Source of the DNA: an uncultured bacterium
GTDB taxonomy: Bacteria > Bacillota > Clostridia > Lachnospirales > Lachnospiraceae
Assembly: GCA_905214875.1 (NCBI GenBank)
Contig: CAJMNR010000004.1
Location: forward strand, 1 to 64,000
DNA length: 64,000 bases
Direction of reading: 5' to 3'
Shown: piece after piece, positions 1 through 7,165 of the stretch
Layout of the letters: every line of letters begins with the position of its first letter
Numbering within the stretch: position 1 is the first letter of the stretch
The notes under the pieces: generated by a model
Databases searched by the model: none
Told to the model about the DNA's origin: nothing
What the model saw: only the letters and a program-made list of their open reading frames with translations
Position numbers and translations under genes: made by a program

Positions 1-17
1 TGGTTTTTTTATACCCC

Positions 18-46
18 TTTATAGGAAAGTAGCACTTTCCTATAAA
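18..46. repeat. 13-bp perfect inverted repeat
   Basis: Two 13-base arms (18-30 and 34-46) are exact reverse complements around the 3-base spacer AGC. No T-run follows on either strand, so it is not a classic terminator. The arm core TAGGAAA resembles the arms at 4834-4873, which suggests a family of dispersed palindromic intergenic repeats in this genome (inference). Confidence 0.6.
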
Positions 47-50
47 GTAA

Positions 51-90
51 AAAAGTCTTAATCACTATACTTATAGCAATTAAGACTTTT
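51..90 (-). terminator. bidirectional rho-independent terminator
   Basis: The arms at 51-62 and 79-90 (AAAAGTCTTAAT and its reverse complement) form a perfect 12-bp stem with A/T runs on both sides. It overlaps the stop codon of the minus-strand gene ending at 89 and is read as that gene's terminator. Confidence 0.7.
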
Positions 91-394
91 AGCTTTTATT
101 TATTTCTTGTTTTAACATTTCAATGAATTCTTCTGAAAATACTTTCTCTCTTATTGATTCTTTTATTAACTCTATTAGTTCTAGCTCCGTTACATCAAGA
201 CTTCTTGGAATGTATGTTTCATCACCTCTTCTAGTTGCTTTGTATACACAGAACCTTACTTCGTCTCTCTTTAGTTCTTTGATGTAGATTTTCTCTATTG
301 AGTATGTATACTCTCCTGCTCCAACTTTTACTTGGTTTCTTATCTTGCAATATTTAGTTTCCTTTATTATCTTTTCTTCACTCTTCTTACTCAT
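89..394 (-). CDS. hypothetical protein, 101 aa
   Basis: I do not recognise the family. The product is small, charged and soluble, Lys/Glu-rich, with a predicted beta-rich middle and a C-terminal amphipathic helical stretch; it has no signal peptide or membrane segment. A short spacer (394 to 415) follows the preceding minus-strand gene, so the two are probably co-transcribed. It ends inside a terminator hairpin. Codon use is strongly AT-rich, like the rest of the first 3 kb, which fits accessory DNA. Function is unknown. Confidence 0.5.
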   Translation of the reverse strand: MSKKSEEKIIKETKYCKIRNQVKVGAGEYTYSIEKIYIKELKRDEVRFCVYKATRRGDETYIPRSLDVTELELIELIKESIREKVFSEEFIEMLKQEINKS

Positions 395-414
395 GTTTAT
401 TCAGCCTCCTTATC

Positions 415-756
415 TTATTCTAGTAGGAACTTAGAAAGTTCTTCTGTTGTTACTACTACAATTGCTACATCACTTGAAAGCAAAAATAGTGAAGAAGTCC
501 AATTAACTCCTTCACTACATTTAATTATATCAGTATATTCTGGTATTAAACCTTGTAACTTACCTTGTTTCAGTATTTCGATATCTACGATATTTTCCAC
601 TATAAGTATATATCCACCCAAGTCAGCTTCTATATCCCTATTAGCCCCATAGTTTTCATCTAATATATCTATTTTTGCTTTTATACTTTCAATTACTTCT
701 AATGGTATATTATTCACTTTTAGTAATTGACTTTCTTTATAAATTTTCTTCATCAT
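415..756 (-). CDS. hypothetical protein, 113 aa
   Basis: I do not recognise the family. The start is supported by a strong ribosome site (AGGGAGG) about 5 bases before ATG-ATG. The protein is soluble with an alpha/beta pattern: a hydrophobic strand around residues 47-54 and a Val-rich strand near residues 95-103. No catalytic motif is obvious. It heads a two-gene unit with the 101-aa gene downstream. Small conserved proteins of this look occur in mobile or accessory regions of clostridia, but that is only an impression. Confidence 0.5.
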   Translation of the reverse strand: MMKKIYKESQLLKVNNIPLEVIESIKAKIDILDENYGANRDIEADLGGYILIVENIVDIEILKQGKLQGLIPEYTDIIKCSEGVNWTSSLFLLSSDVAIVVVTTEELSKFLLE

Positions 757-782
757 TAATCCTCCCTAAAATATAAAAACTT

Positions 783-816
783 CTATATGTAATCTAATTA
801 CACATAGAAGCTTCTT
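783..816 (-). terminator. hairpin between the hydrolase operon and the small-gene pair
   Basis: An imperfect stem of about 13 bp (TTCTATATGTAAT against ATTACACATAGAA, one G-U pair) sits about 135 bp beyond the stop of the minus-strand gene ending at 950. It may terminate that operon. A clear T-run is lacking. Confidence 0.4.
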
Positions 817-949
817 GTAAGTAATATCTTTATTCAATATATTATTCTTAACTATAATATATATTTATATTTTAGATTTATTTCGTAATAATTAAAATTA
901 CGAAGCAGAAAATAAGAATTGTAGTCATACTTTTCTATAATAGTATATA

Positions 950-1903
950 TCACTTATTTATTTTAACATCTTGCCAGTTAGAGTTTGTAAGTATCTCCGC
1001 ATTGTTCCCGAAGAATACATTGCCAGCTTGTAAGTCATTTTTTAACCAATACATAAACCAAGCTGTCATATATCCATCTGCCTTTTGATATGTTTCTCCG
1101 TGGTCTATATTCACTAATCTTCCCATAACTTTATAATCAGTAGTTAATTTACTATAAATGTCTTCCATTGCATATAAAGGACTTATTCCTTGACCTGATG
1201 TTTCTTCTATACTTATTGCTTCTCCTGCATCAAAATCTCCTGTTCCAGAAGTAAAGAAATAAGGTATGTTTATTTTTGTTACATCATAAGCCCAGTCAGT
1301 ACCAAGCTGACCTTCTTTTCCCCAAAATGGTGATGTTGCACTAGCTGTATACATTGCTTTATATAATTCACCATTCTCCCAGTCATTTACAGCATTAATT
1401 GTTCCAACTCCACCTTGCGAGTGTCCACCAATACCAATATTATCAGTATCTATTTTATTATAGAAAATACTATTTTTATCTTGATTTAGATTTAAAGCAT
1501 GGTCTAAAGATTTTGATGAAGATTCACCACTTCTTGAATTTTCATCTTCATTTCCAATTACAACAAAGCCCCAAGATGCCAAATGTTTAAAAAATGCTTT
1601 ATATTTTGATGCTGGTGTCCCTGTTCCATTTGCAATAACAACTAATGGGTATTTTTCATTACTATTTTCCAAATTAGTTGGATACCATATTTCATATTTC
1701 TTAAATACATCACTATTAGCATCAAATGATTTAAATGATACTTCATATTCTCCAAGCTCTGAATACTTCTTTTCTAAATCTTTTTCAGTTTCTAAATAAT
1801 TGTAGTAATGATTCCCTCTATATTCTATTACCTTCAATAAAATAAATACTCCCCCAATTATTATTAATAATATAATTCCAATAATTTTAAAAATCTTTTT
1901 CAT
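950..1903 (-). CDS. membrane-anchored alpha/beta hydrolase (dienelactone hydrolase / PETase-like fold)
   Basis: A single hydrophobic helix at residues 4-24 anchors an extracytoplasmic hydrolase domain. The nucleophile elbow G-H-S-Q-G-G (Ser about 162) is followed by candidate acid residues in TGDFD (about 222-225) and a histidine in NIDHGE (about 268). This is the Ser-Asp-His order of alpha/beta hydrolases. The GHSQGG elbow and overall length resemble the dienelactone hydrolase / poly-ester hydrolase group, so an esterase acting on an external ester is the best guess; the substrate is unknown. The ribosome site GAGGT lies in the 13-bp gap after the upstream hydrolase stop, so the two are co-translated from one mRNA under the divergent TetR gene. 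Confidence 0.75.
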   Translation of the reverse strand: MKKIFKIIGIILLIIIGGVFILLKVIEYRGNHYYNYLETEKDLEKKYSELGEYEVSFKSFDANSDVFKKYEIWYPTNLENSNEKYPLVVIANGTGTPASKYKAFFKHLASWGFVVIGNEDENSRSGESSSKSLDHALNLNQDKNSIFYNKIDTDNIGIGGHSQGGVGTINAVNDWENGELYKAMYTASATSPFWGKEGQLGTDWAYDVTKINIPYFFTSGTGDFDAGEAISIEETSGQGISPLYAMEDIYSKLTTDYKVMGRLVNIDHGETYQKADGYMTAWFMYWLKNDLQAGNVFFGNNAEILTNSNWQDVKINK

Positions 1904-1916
1904 TTCTACCTCACTT

Positions 1917-2897
1917 TTATTTTTCTACAGGCATATACTTATCCAAGTATTCAACAACAGTATCCATAAATTCCTCATATATCTTAGAATCATTTTGAAG
2001 TCCATGTCCTGAATGTGTTGCTTCAAAATATTTATAATCTACATTATTCTCTTTTAATGCATTAACTAGATGTTTTACAGTTTTAAATGGAGCTACTTTA
2101 TCGTATTTTCCATGAGCAATTACTGATGGAACTGAATTTTCATTAACCCATGCATAAGCTGATATTGGTTTCATTACTTCTTGAAGTTCATCTGTTCCAA
2201 TAATATCTTTATCTATTTCACTACCAAGCATTACTCCAAATAGTCCTGCTGCCGCTTCATTGTTTTTATCTAGTCCATAACTATCCCAATCTTCAGCAAA
2301 GAAACTTGATGGTCCAACCATTTCAAACATCATTTTAACTGGTATAGGAGATTCTTCAGCATCTCTATAAGCATATAACATAGCAAGTGTTCCACCAGCT
2401 GAGCCACCGCTTATGACCATTTCATCTAAATTGTATCCAAGCTTTTTTGCTTCTTCTACAACAACTGGTATAGCTTCTTTAATCTCCATAGACTGTGTGT
2501 AAACACTTGCATCATTTTCCTCTGTACGAAGTGTATAATTTATACCTGCTGTTACATAGCCTTTAGAACATAACCACTGAAGCATTGCTGCATCATCACT
2601 TTTATCTCCACTTGTGAAACCTCCCGCATGAAGATAGACAACTAAGCCATAATTTTCTTTTGAATTATCCTTTGGGACATATAAATCAAATTTATTAGAT
2701 TCTTTATCACCATAAGAAATATCTTTATAAATTGTTCCTATAGAGTCATCCCAATCTACAGAATATTTTTTAGCCCACTTAGGTTGATATGTCATTTTAA
2801 ATATAGCTGAACCAACAAATGAAATTATAAATGCTAATATACAAATAAATATAAACATTCCTTTTCCCTTCTTCTTTTCTTTTTTCATCGATATCAT
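1917..2897 (-). CDS. membrane-anchored alpha/beta hydrolase / acetyl-esterase-like (BD-FAE/HSL type)
   Basis: An N-terminal hydrophobic segment (about residues 14-32) precedes an alpha/beta hydrolase domain. A lid motif LHAGGF (variant of HGGG) gives the oxyanion hole; the nucleophile is in GGSAGG (Ser about 167), with the acid in GKYDKV and the histidine in HSGHG near the C-terminus. These are marks of hormone-sensitive-lipase / BD-FAE type esterases, often acting on acetylated sugars or small esters. The ATG overlaps the TGA of the 44-aa ORF upstream (ATGA), and its GGAGGT ribosome site lies inside that ORF, pointing to translational coupling. Regulation by the divergent TetR protein is likely. 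Confidence 0.75.
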   Translation of the reverse strand: MISMKKEKKKGKGMFIFICILAFIISFVGSAIFKMTYQPKWAKKYSVDWDDSIGTIYKDISYGDKESNKFDLYVPKDNSKENYGLVVYLHAGGFTSGDKSDDAAMLQWLCSKGYVTAGINYTLRTEENDASVYTQSMEIKEAIPVVVEEAKKLGYNLDEMVISGGSAGGTLAMLYAYRDAEESPIPVKMMFEMVGPSSFFAEDWDSYGLDKNNEAAAGLFGVMLGSEIDKDIIGTDELQEVMKPISAYAWVNENSVPSVIAHGKYDKVAPFKTVKHLVNALKENNVDYKYFEATHSGHGLQNDSKIYEEFMDTVVEYLDKYMPVEK

Positions 2898-3028
2898 AGT
2901 AAATTACCTCCAAACATTGTTCCACCTAATAGAAAGTTCATAATAGCTCTCACAGACAATCTACCTAATACAAAGGCAACAATGATAACAGAAATAAGAA
3001 TGATAACTCGTTTTCTTGTAATCTCCAT
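2894..3028 (-). CDS. 44-aa single-pass membrane microprotein
   Basis: An ATG at 3028 with GGAGGT seven bases upstream opens a 44-codon frame. A basic start (ITRKR) is followed by a very hydrophobic helix of about 18 residues (VIILISVIIVAFVLGRL) and a Gly-rich tail. The TGA at 2894-2896 overlaps the ATG of the downstream hydrolase. It is the first gene after the regulatory region bound, presumably, by the TetR protein. No family is recognised. The good ribosome site, start-stop overlap and clean transmembrane profile make it credible; possibly a partner or membrane adaptor of the two hydrolases. Confidence 0.6.
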   Translation of the reverse strand: MEITRKRVIILISVIIVAFVLGRLSVRAIMNFLLGGTMFGGNLL

Positions 3029-3050
3029 AATTTTTACCTCCAAAATTTAT

Positions 3051-3121
3051 TTGACATCCCAATGTAACAAGTGTAACATTTAGATGAAACAAGTGTAACA
3101 TCTTTATTTTTTCTTAGTCAA
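3051..3121. promoter_or_regulatory. divergent promoter region with two tandem TetR-type operators
   Basis: On the plus strand TTGACA (3051-3056) lies 17 bp before TAACAT (3074-3079), a plausible promoter for the TetR gene. On the minus strand TTGACT (3121-3116) lies about 18 bp from TACACT (3097-3092) with an extended TG. Two copies of an 18-bp imperfect palindrome, ATGTAACAAGTGTAACAT (3062-3079) and a one-base variant (3084-3101), spaced 22 bp start to start, overlap both -10 regions. This is the expected layout for autoregulation and repression of the hydrolase operon. Confidence 0.6.
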
Positions 3122-3164
3122 TAAATTTTAAAAAATGATACAAAAAAGGGAGGAATGTAACATC

Positions 3165-3668
3165 ATGAATAATGATGAAAAAAATAGTTATGTAAAAAAA
3201 CAAATAACTAATGCTTTACTTATATTATTGAAAGAAAAAGAATTGAAGGATATTTCTATAAGTGAAATAACTACAGCAGCTCAAGTCAGTCGTATTTCTT
3301 TTTATCGAAATTATGAAGATAAAGATACCATCATCAAAGAGTATATATCTTTAACATTAAATGAATGGAATATAAATCACCCTAAAACTAGCGAACATAC
3401 TGAAGATGATATTCTCGGAGATATGTTTGCATATATCACAGAATATAAAAGTTTTTATTTGCTATTAAGGGATAGAGGCATTTTATATTTCCTTAAAGAT
3501 ATTATTATGGATGCTTTAGGACCCAAGAAGGAGTATCCAAATTTTGGTGCGTACACTGCCGCTTTCATTGCCAATGGCATTTATGGATGGATTGAAGAAT
3601 GGTTTTTAAGAGGAATGCAGGAATCCGGCGAAGAAATGACGAAGCTACTGAAAAGTAGAAATCTTTAA
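3165..3668 (+). CDS. TetR/AcrR family transcriptional regulator
   Basis: The N-terminal helix-turn-helix (about residues 10-55) carries the TetR signature ISISEITTAAQVSRISFYRNY; the C-terminal half is the helical ligand/dimer domain. An ATG at 3135 lies upstream, but the ribosome site (AGGGAGG) at about 3146 sits before the ATG at 3165, so I choose the later start, giving 167 residues. It is divergent from the hydrolase operon and separated from it by tandem operators, so it probably represses itself and the three-gene operon. The ligand is unknown. Confidence 0.8.
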   Translation: MNNDEKNSYVKKQITNALLILLKEKELKDISISEITTAAQVSRISFYRNYEDKDTIIKEYISLTLNEWNINHPKTSEHTEDDILGDMFAYITEYKSFYLLLRDRGILYFLKDIIMDALGPKKEYPNFGAYTAAFIANGIYGWIEEWFLRGMQESGEEMTKLLKSRNL

Positions 3669-3724
3669 AAAATATTAGTGCTAAACTAAACTTCGCTTTT
3701 TCAATATCAGCAATTTATTTTAAG

Positions 3725-3746
3725 GTCAGTATTTAACCATACTGAC
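3725..3746 (+). terminator. terminator-like hairpin after the TetR gene
   Basis: A perfect 8-bp stem (GTCAGTAT / ATACTGAC) with a 6-base loop, followed by a T-rich stretch, lies about 57 bp after the TetR stop codon. Confidence 0.5.
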
Positions 3747-3818
3747 TCTTACTTTGTTAATTTAATATAATATTTATTAAATCATATTAATAATCTTTAT
3801 TCTTTTATTTTAAATAGA

Positions 3819-3848
3819 ACTCTTACCTATATGAATATAAGTAAGAGT
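3819..3848 (-). terminator. terminator-like hairpin after rlmH
   Basis: A perfect 8-bp stem (ACTCTTAC / GTAAGAGT), about 50 bp beyond the rlmH stop, with T-rich flanks on both strands. Confidence 0.5.
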
Positions 3849-3898
3849 CTTAATATCTTATAACCTTACTCTATTTACAATATTAGCAAAAACCTCAC

Positions 3899-4378
3899 TT
3901 ATTTATGGTACGGTTCTCCATTCACAATCCTAAACCCTCTATAAACTTGCTCTAGCAACACCATTCTCATCATCTGGTGTGGGAACGTCATCTTGCTAAA
4001 ACTAATCTTTTCTTTTGCCAAATCAAGCACTCTCTCGTCTAAACCAAGAGAACCTCCAATTACAAACACGATATGGCTTTCGCCCATTATTCCAAGCTTT
4101 TCAATTCTTTGTCCAAATTCAACCGAATCATACTGTTTTCCGTTGATTGCTAATGCGATCACATATGAGCCGTCTTTGATCTTGCTTAGAATTCTGTCGC
4201 CTTCCTTTTTCTTGATTTGGAGTTCAATTGCTTCACTTGCTCCATCTGGAGTCTTTTCATCTGGAACTTCTACGATTTCTAATTTACAATAACGGCTTAG
4301 ACGCTTCGCATACTCCTCAATTCCCTGCACAAAATATTTTTCTTTGATCTTTCCCACGCATAAAACTGTTATTCTCAT
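3899..4378 (-). CDS. 23S rRNA pseudouridine-1915 N3-methyltransferase RlmH
   Basis: This 159-residue SPOUT methyltransferase is the standard length. It methylates pseudouridine 1915 of helix 69 of 23S rRNA on the assembled 70S ribosome, using S-adenosylmethionine. Family marks are visible along the chain: an N-terminal beta strand with VGKIKE, the SAM-binding GGSLGLDERV loop near residues 108-117, and the C-terminal trefoil-knot signature with FPHQMMRMVLLEQVYR followed by YHK at the very end. The ATG has an AAGGAG site 5 bases upstream. The gene stands alone, with an 810-bp non-coding stretch upstream. Confidence 0.96.
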   Translation of the reverse strand: MRITVLCVGKIKEKYFVQGIEEYAKRLSRYCKLEIVEVPDEKTPDGASEAIELQIKKKEGDRILSKIKDGSYVIALAINGKQYDSVEFGQRIEKLGIMGESHIVFVIGGSLGLDERVLDLAKEKISFSKMTFPHQMMRMVLLEQVYRGFRIVNGEPYHK

Positions 4379-4636
4379 TTAATCTCCTTTATTTCAACGA
4401 TACTATAATTATGAACAAGTTTGTTCACAAATTGTTATTTTCTTAGACATATTCTGCACATATTTATTCATTATAATAGACTTCAGAAAGTGAAACATAT
4501 CACTCTCTCCTCCCCACATTATAATATATAATGGAAAAAGGATGTGTAAAGCACATTCCTTTTTTTTGCAGTATGTAGTAATTTTTTTACAGTTTGAGCA
4601 TTGTTTTTTGCTCGTTGTTCATGTAACTAATAAGAA

Positions 4637-4675
4637 AAGCCTGTGACATCGATACCCTATTGATGTTACAGGCTT
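4637..4675 (+). terminator. strong bidirectional terminator
   Basis: The stem AAGCCTGTGACATC pairs with GATGTTACAGGCTT with one G-U pair, followed by TTTTCTTTTTT on the plus strand and by a TTTTC run on the minus strand. No protein gene ends nearby on either strand, so it implies an RNA transcript in this gap. Confidence 0.7.
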
Positions 4676-4690
4676 TTTTCTTTTTTAGAA

Positions 4691-4750
4691 CAAAGTGTGT
4701 GTTCCACACACTCTCCCGTATTTTGTGTTTCTCAAGGAACGCACACTTTG
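4691..4750. repeat. 15-base imperfect inverted repeat
   Basis: CAAAGTGTGTGTTCC (4691-4705) and GGAACGCACACTTTG (4736-4750) pair over 15 positions with one wobble, enclosing 30 bases. It may be the base stem of a structured RNA or the ends of a small dispersed element. Confidence 0.5.
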
Positions 4751-4809
4751 CCCGCGCCGAACCTGGTCTTGGTAGCGACATCTTCCTTTCAGGTGAGTGC
4801 GCATCACAC

Positions 4810-4826
4810 GCCCCGCTTTTTGGGGC
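4810..4826 (+). terminator. GC-rich hairpin with T-run
   Basis: GCCCC / GGGGC (5-bp stem) around a T-rich loop, followed by ATTTTT on the plus strand. With the inverted repeat at 4691-4750 it could close a roughly 140-nt plus-strand RNA. Confidence 0.5.
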
Positions 4827-4833
4827 ATTTTTA

Positions 4834-4873
4834 ATTGTTAGGAAAGAGCTCGACAGAGAAATTTCCTAACAAT
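4834..4873. repeat. 12-bp perfect inverted repeat
   Basis: ATTGTTAGGAAA (4834-4845) and its exact reverse complement (4862-4873) flank 16 bases. The core TAGGAAA/TTTCCTA recurs in the palindrome at 18-46, consistent with a dispersed repeat family. Confidence 0.55.
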
Positions 4874-5191
4874 GAACATAGAGTTCTGCAAGCAAAACTC
4901 TGCGCGCTAGACACGATCAGGAAGTAACACACTCCTTTACGCGTAAATGCACGTCTTACCCTCTCTTTCGAGGGAACTTATTAGGAATGCTCACAAAGGA
5001 CATTCCCAACCAATTAAAAGCATATAATATGTATTGTAATCAAGAACAATCACGTTCATATTGCAATACTACTTTCCATATGATTTTTTTGATAGCTCTC
5101 GATTAAACCTTTTAACCCGATAACTAAAACCATCTTTACTAACTCTTAATCATTTTCTTTATATTTTTCGCTATAAAAACGATCCATCATA

Positions 5192-5539
5192 TTATGTATT
5201 AAGAGCTAAACTAATTAATAAGGCTTTATCAATTTTCTTTAATACATCATCATCTAAATGACAAACTTTTTCCTTTAAACGAGATTTATCAATCGTTCTT
5301 ACTTGTTCTAAAAGAATAACAGAATCCTTTACAATTCCATATTTTTCAGCATCTAACTCCACATGGGTTGGAAGTTTTGCTTTATTCATCTTAGAAGTGA
5401 TCGCAGCACAAATTACTGTTGGGCTGTGCTTATTACCCGTGTCGTTTTGAACTATTAATACAGGACGTACGCCACCTTGTTCTGACCCTATAACTGGACG
5501 CAAATCTGCATAGAAAATATCGCCTCTTTTTATAATCAC
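5192..5539 (-). CDS. MazF/EndoA-family mRNA interferase toxin
   Basis: MazF/PemK toxins cleave single-stranded mRNA at short motifs. The N-terminus has the family signature KRGDIFYADL then GSEQGGVRPVLIVQND, with the catalytic Arg (in GVRP) and Thr (in ITSK) in place; length matches B. subtilis EndoA (about 116 aa). Two GTG starts are possible; I prefer GTG at 5539 because GGAG lies about 10 bases upstream and the product then starts MIIKRGD as in homologues. The GTG at 5548 would add three residues. It lies downstream of alr as in Bacillus, but the usual MazE-type antitoxin between them is not seen. Confidence 0.9.
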   Translation of the reverse strand: MIIKRGDIFYADLRPVIGSEQGGVRPVLIVQNDTGNKHSPTVICAAITSKMNKAKLPTHVELDAEKYGIVKDSVILLEQVRTIDKSRLKEKVCHLDDDVLKKIDKALLISLALNT

Positions 5540-5724
5540 TTTATTCACACTCCGTCTATTTTGGCTTTAGCTTTATTATTGCCAGATTTAACTTGTGTAT
5601 TCCATAAAGTGCATTTAATTCTAAATTTTTTTAAAATAACTACCATTACATCAAAAAATCTTTATAATAATGCTTTCCTTTACTTCTGTCTACAATATCA
5701 AGTTTTGTTTCTGCAAATCATATA

Positions 5725-6909
5725 CTATATTTGTAGAGAATTTAACTTGAACTCTCCACGATATCTAATCTCCCCAATCATTTTACCATTTTTGTAGTAA
5801 ACACGAGGAACTCGCTTACTGATATCACAAACAAATTCATAGTTGAATGTATATGCAAGATCTGCTAGTTCTTCAACTGTGATTGTTTCATTTCCATCAG
5901 TACCGACTAAAGTCACTTTGTCGCCTTCTTTTACTTCAGAAAGTTCAGTGACATCCACCATAAACTGGTCCATACAAACACGGCCTATGATTGGAACTTT
6001 CTTTCCTTGAATAATTACGTATCCTTTATTTGATAAAGCGCGTGGATATCCATCCGCGTACCCTACTGGAATCGTTGCAACTCTTGTCTTGCGCTCTGCA
6101 ACAAAGGTACTTCCATATCCAATCCCTGTACCAGGTTCTACTTCTTTTACATACACTACTCTTGTAATAAGTTCGAGCGCTGGTCTTAATCCTAATTGTT
6201 CCTTATCAACTTCATCACTTGGATATAATCCATACGTAGAAATTCCACTTCGCACCATATTCATATATGTGCGTGGCATCTCCATAATCGCCGCACTATT
6301 AGCAGCATGCTTTGTAGGTAATTTAACTCCTGCATTTTCAAGTCGGTCTGCAAATGCTTGATATCTTGCAAACTGCTTGTTAGCAGATGTCTTATCTGTT
6401 GTATCTGCACATGCAAAATGTGTAAACATACCTGTAATTTTTATATTTGGCAAAGCATTAATCGACTTAATTATCTTTACACTATCTTCTGTATCCTTAA
6501 AGCCAATTCGACCCATTCCAGTATCTAACTTAATATGGATTTTTGCTTCTTTTCCTAATTGTTTTGCACAATCAGAAAGAGCACGTGCCATATCAAAAGT
6601 ATAGATTGTCTGAGTAATGTCGTAATTAACCAGGTCTTCATATTGCATAGGTGATGTATAACCTAGGATTAAAATTGGTTTTGTTACATTTGCCTTGCGA
6701 AGTTCAATTGCCTCTTCAATAATTGCTACTCCAAAAGCATCTACGATAGAGTCCACTGCCATCGCAATTGGCACTGCACCATGACCATAACCATCTGCCT
6801 TAATGATGGCCATCAGCTTTACATCTTCAGAAAGCTTATTCCTAGTTTCCCTTAAATTATGGCAAATAGCATCTAAGTCTATATTTGCCTGTACACGATA
6901 ATATTCCAT
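5725..6909 (-). CDS. alanine racemase
   Basis: This PLP enzyme interconverts L- and D-alanine for peptidoglycan. The PLP lysine is in AIIKADGYGHG (about residue 37), and the C-terminal domain holds the second catalytic tyrosine near GIGYGSTF, with the family stretch PVGYADGYPR after it. The reading frame extends upstream to 6963, but homologues begin close to MEYYRVQANIDLDAI, so I place the start at 6909; the ribosome site there is weak and the start is not certain. The length, about 394 aa, is normal. It precedes mazF on the same strand, an order conserved in many Firmicutes. Confidence 0.93.
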   Translation of the reverse strand: MEYYRVQANIDLDAICHNLRETRNKLSEDVKLMAIIKADGYGHGAVPIAMAVDSIVDAFGVAIIEEAIELRKANVTKPILILGYTSPMQYEDLVNYDITQTIYTFDMARALSDCAKQLGKEAKIHIKLDTGMGRIGFKDTEDSVKIIKSINALPNIKITGMFTHFACADTTDKTSANKQFARYQAFADRLENAGVKLPTKHAANSAAIMEMPRTYMNMVRSGISTYGLYPSDEVDKEQLGLRPALELITRVVYVKEVEPGTGIGYGSTFVAERKTRVATIPVGYADGYPRALSNKGYVIIQGKKVPIIGRVCMDQFMVDVTELSEVKEGDKVTLVGTDGNETITVEELADLAYTFNYEFVCDISKRVPRVYYKNGKMIGEIRYRGEFKLNSLQI

Positions 6910-7040
6910 TACACCATTCACTTCTTTCGTAAATTTGTTTGAATTAGTAGTTCGCAATAACAAGAAAACTCTGTACCTATAATTAAATATTATAATGCTT
7001 ATTCATTTGTATGTCTCATTTTAGTTCTATCTTTTTCATT

Positions 7041-7082
7041 AAACGCGTAAAAAATGACGCTAACTAGCATTTTATCGCGTTT
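7041..7082 (-). terminator. hairpin between nnr and alr
   Basis: AAACGCG (7041-7047) pairs with CGCGTTT (7076-7082); the stem continues with A/T pairs around ACGCTAACTAG. T-rich sequence flanks both sides. It lies downstream of the nnr stop and probably ends the acpS-nnr transcript. Confidence 0.6.
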
Positions 7083-7165
7083 TTTAAGATATTACAAGTG
7101 GTAGAACTATTTTAATATCTTATAGTTCTAGTAGTTTTACTTATGGAAGCTATTATTTTTTCTTA

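Larger units (their letters stand above)
4379..5191. other. 813-bp gene-free region rich in hairpins
   Basis: No credible ORF with a ribosome site was found. The stretch holds at least seven inverted repeats: 4540-4559 (ending in eight T on plus), 4637-4675 (14-bp stem, T-runs on both strands), 4691-4750 (15-base arms, 30-base loop), 4810-4826 (GCCCC/GGGGC then T-run on plus), 4834-4873 (12-bp perfect arms), 4880-4901, 4959-4974 and 4984-5006. The part from about 4690 to 5010 is visibly richer in G+C than its surroundings. This suggests one or more structured small RNAs and/or a cluster of dispersed palindromic repeats. I could not match it to tRNA, tmRNA, SRP RNA, RNase P RNA or a riboswitch by eye. 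Confidence 0.6.

Noticed and set aside
4690..4830. tRNA, tmRNA, SRP RNA, RNase P RNA or riboswitch
   Set aside because: None of the conserved motifs of these RNAs could be found on either strand; kept as an unassigned structured region.
5550..5660. 33-codon frame upstream of mazF as a MazE antitoxin
   Set aside because: No ribosome site, no MazE DNA-binding motif, very basic and too short; listed only as absence of a recognisable antitoxin.
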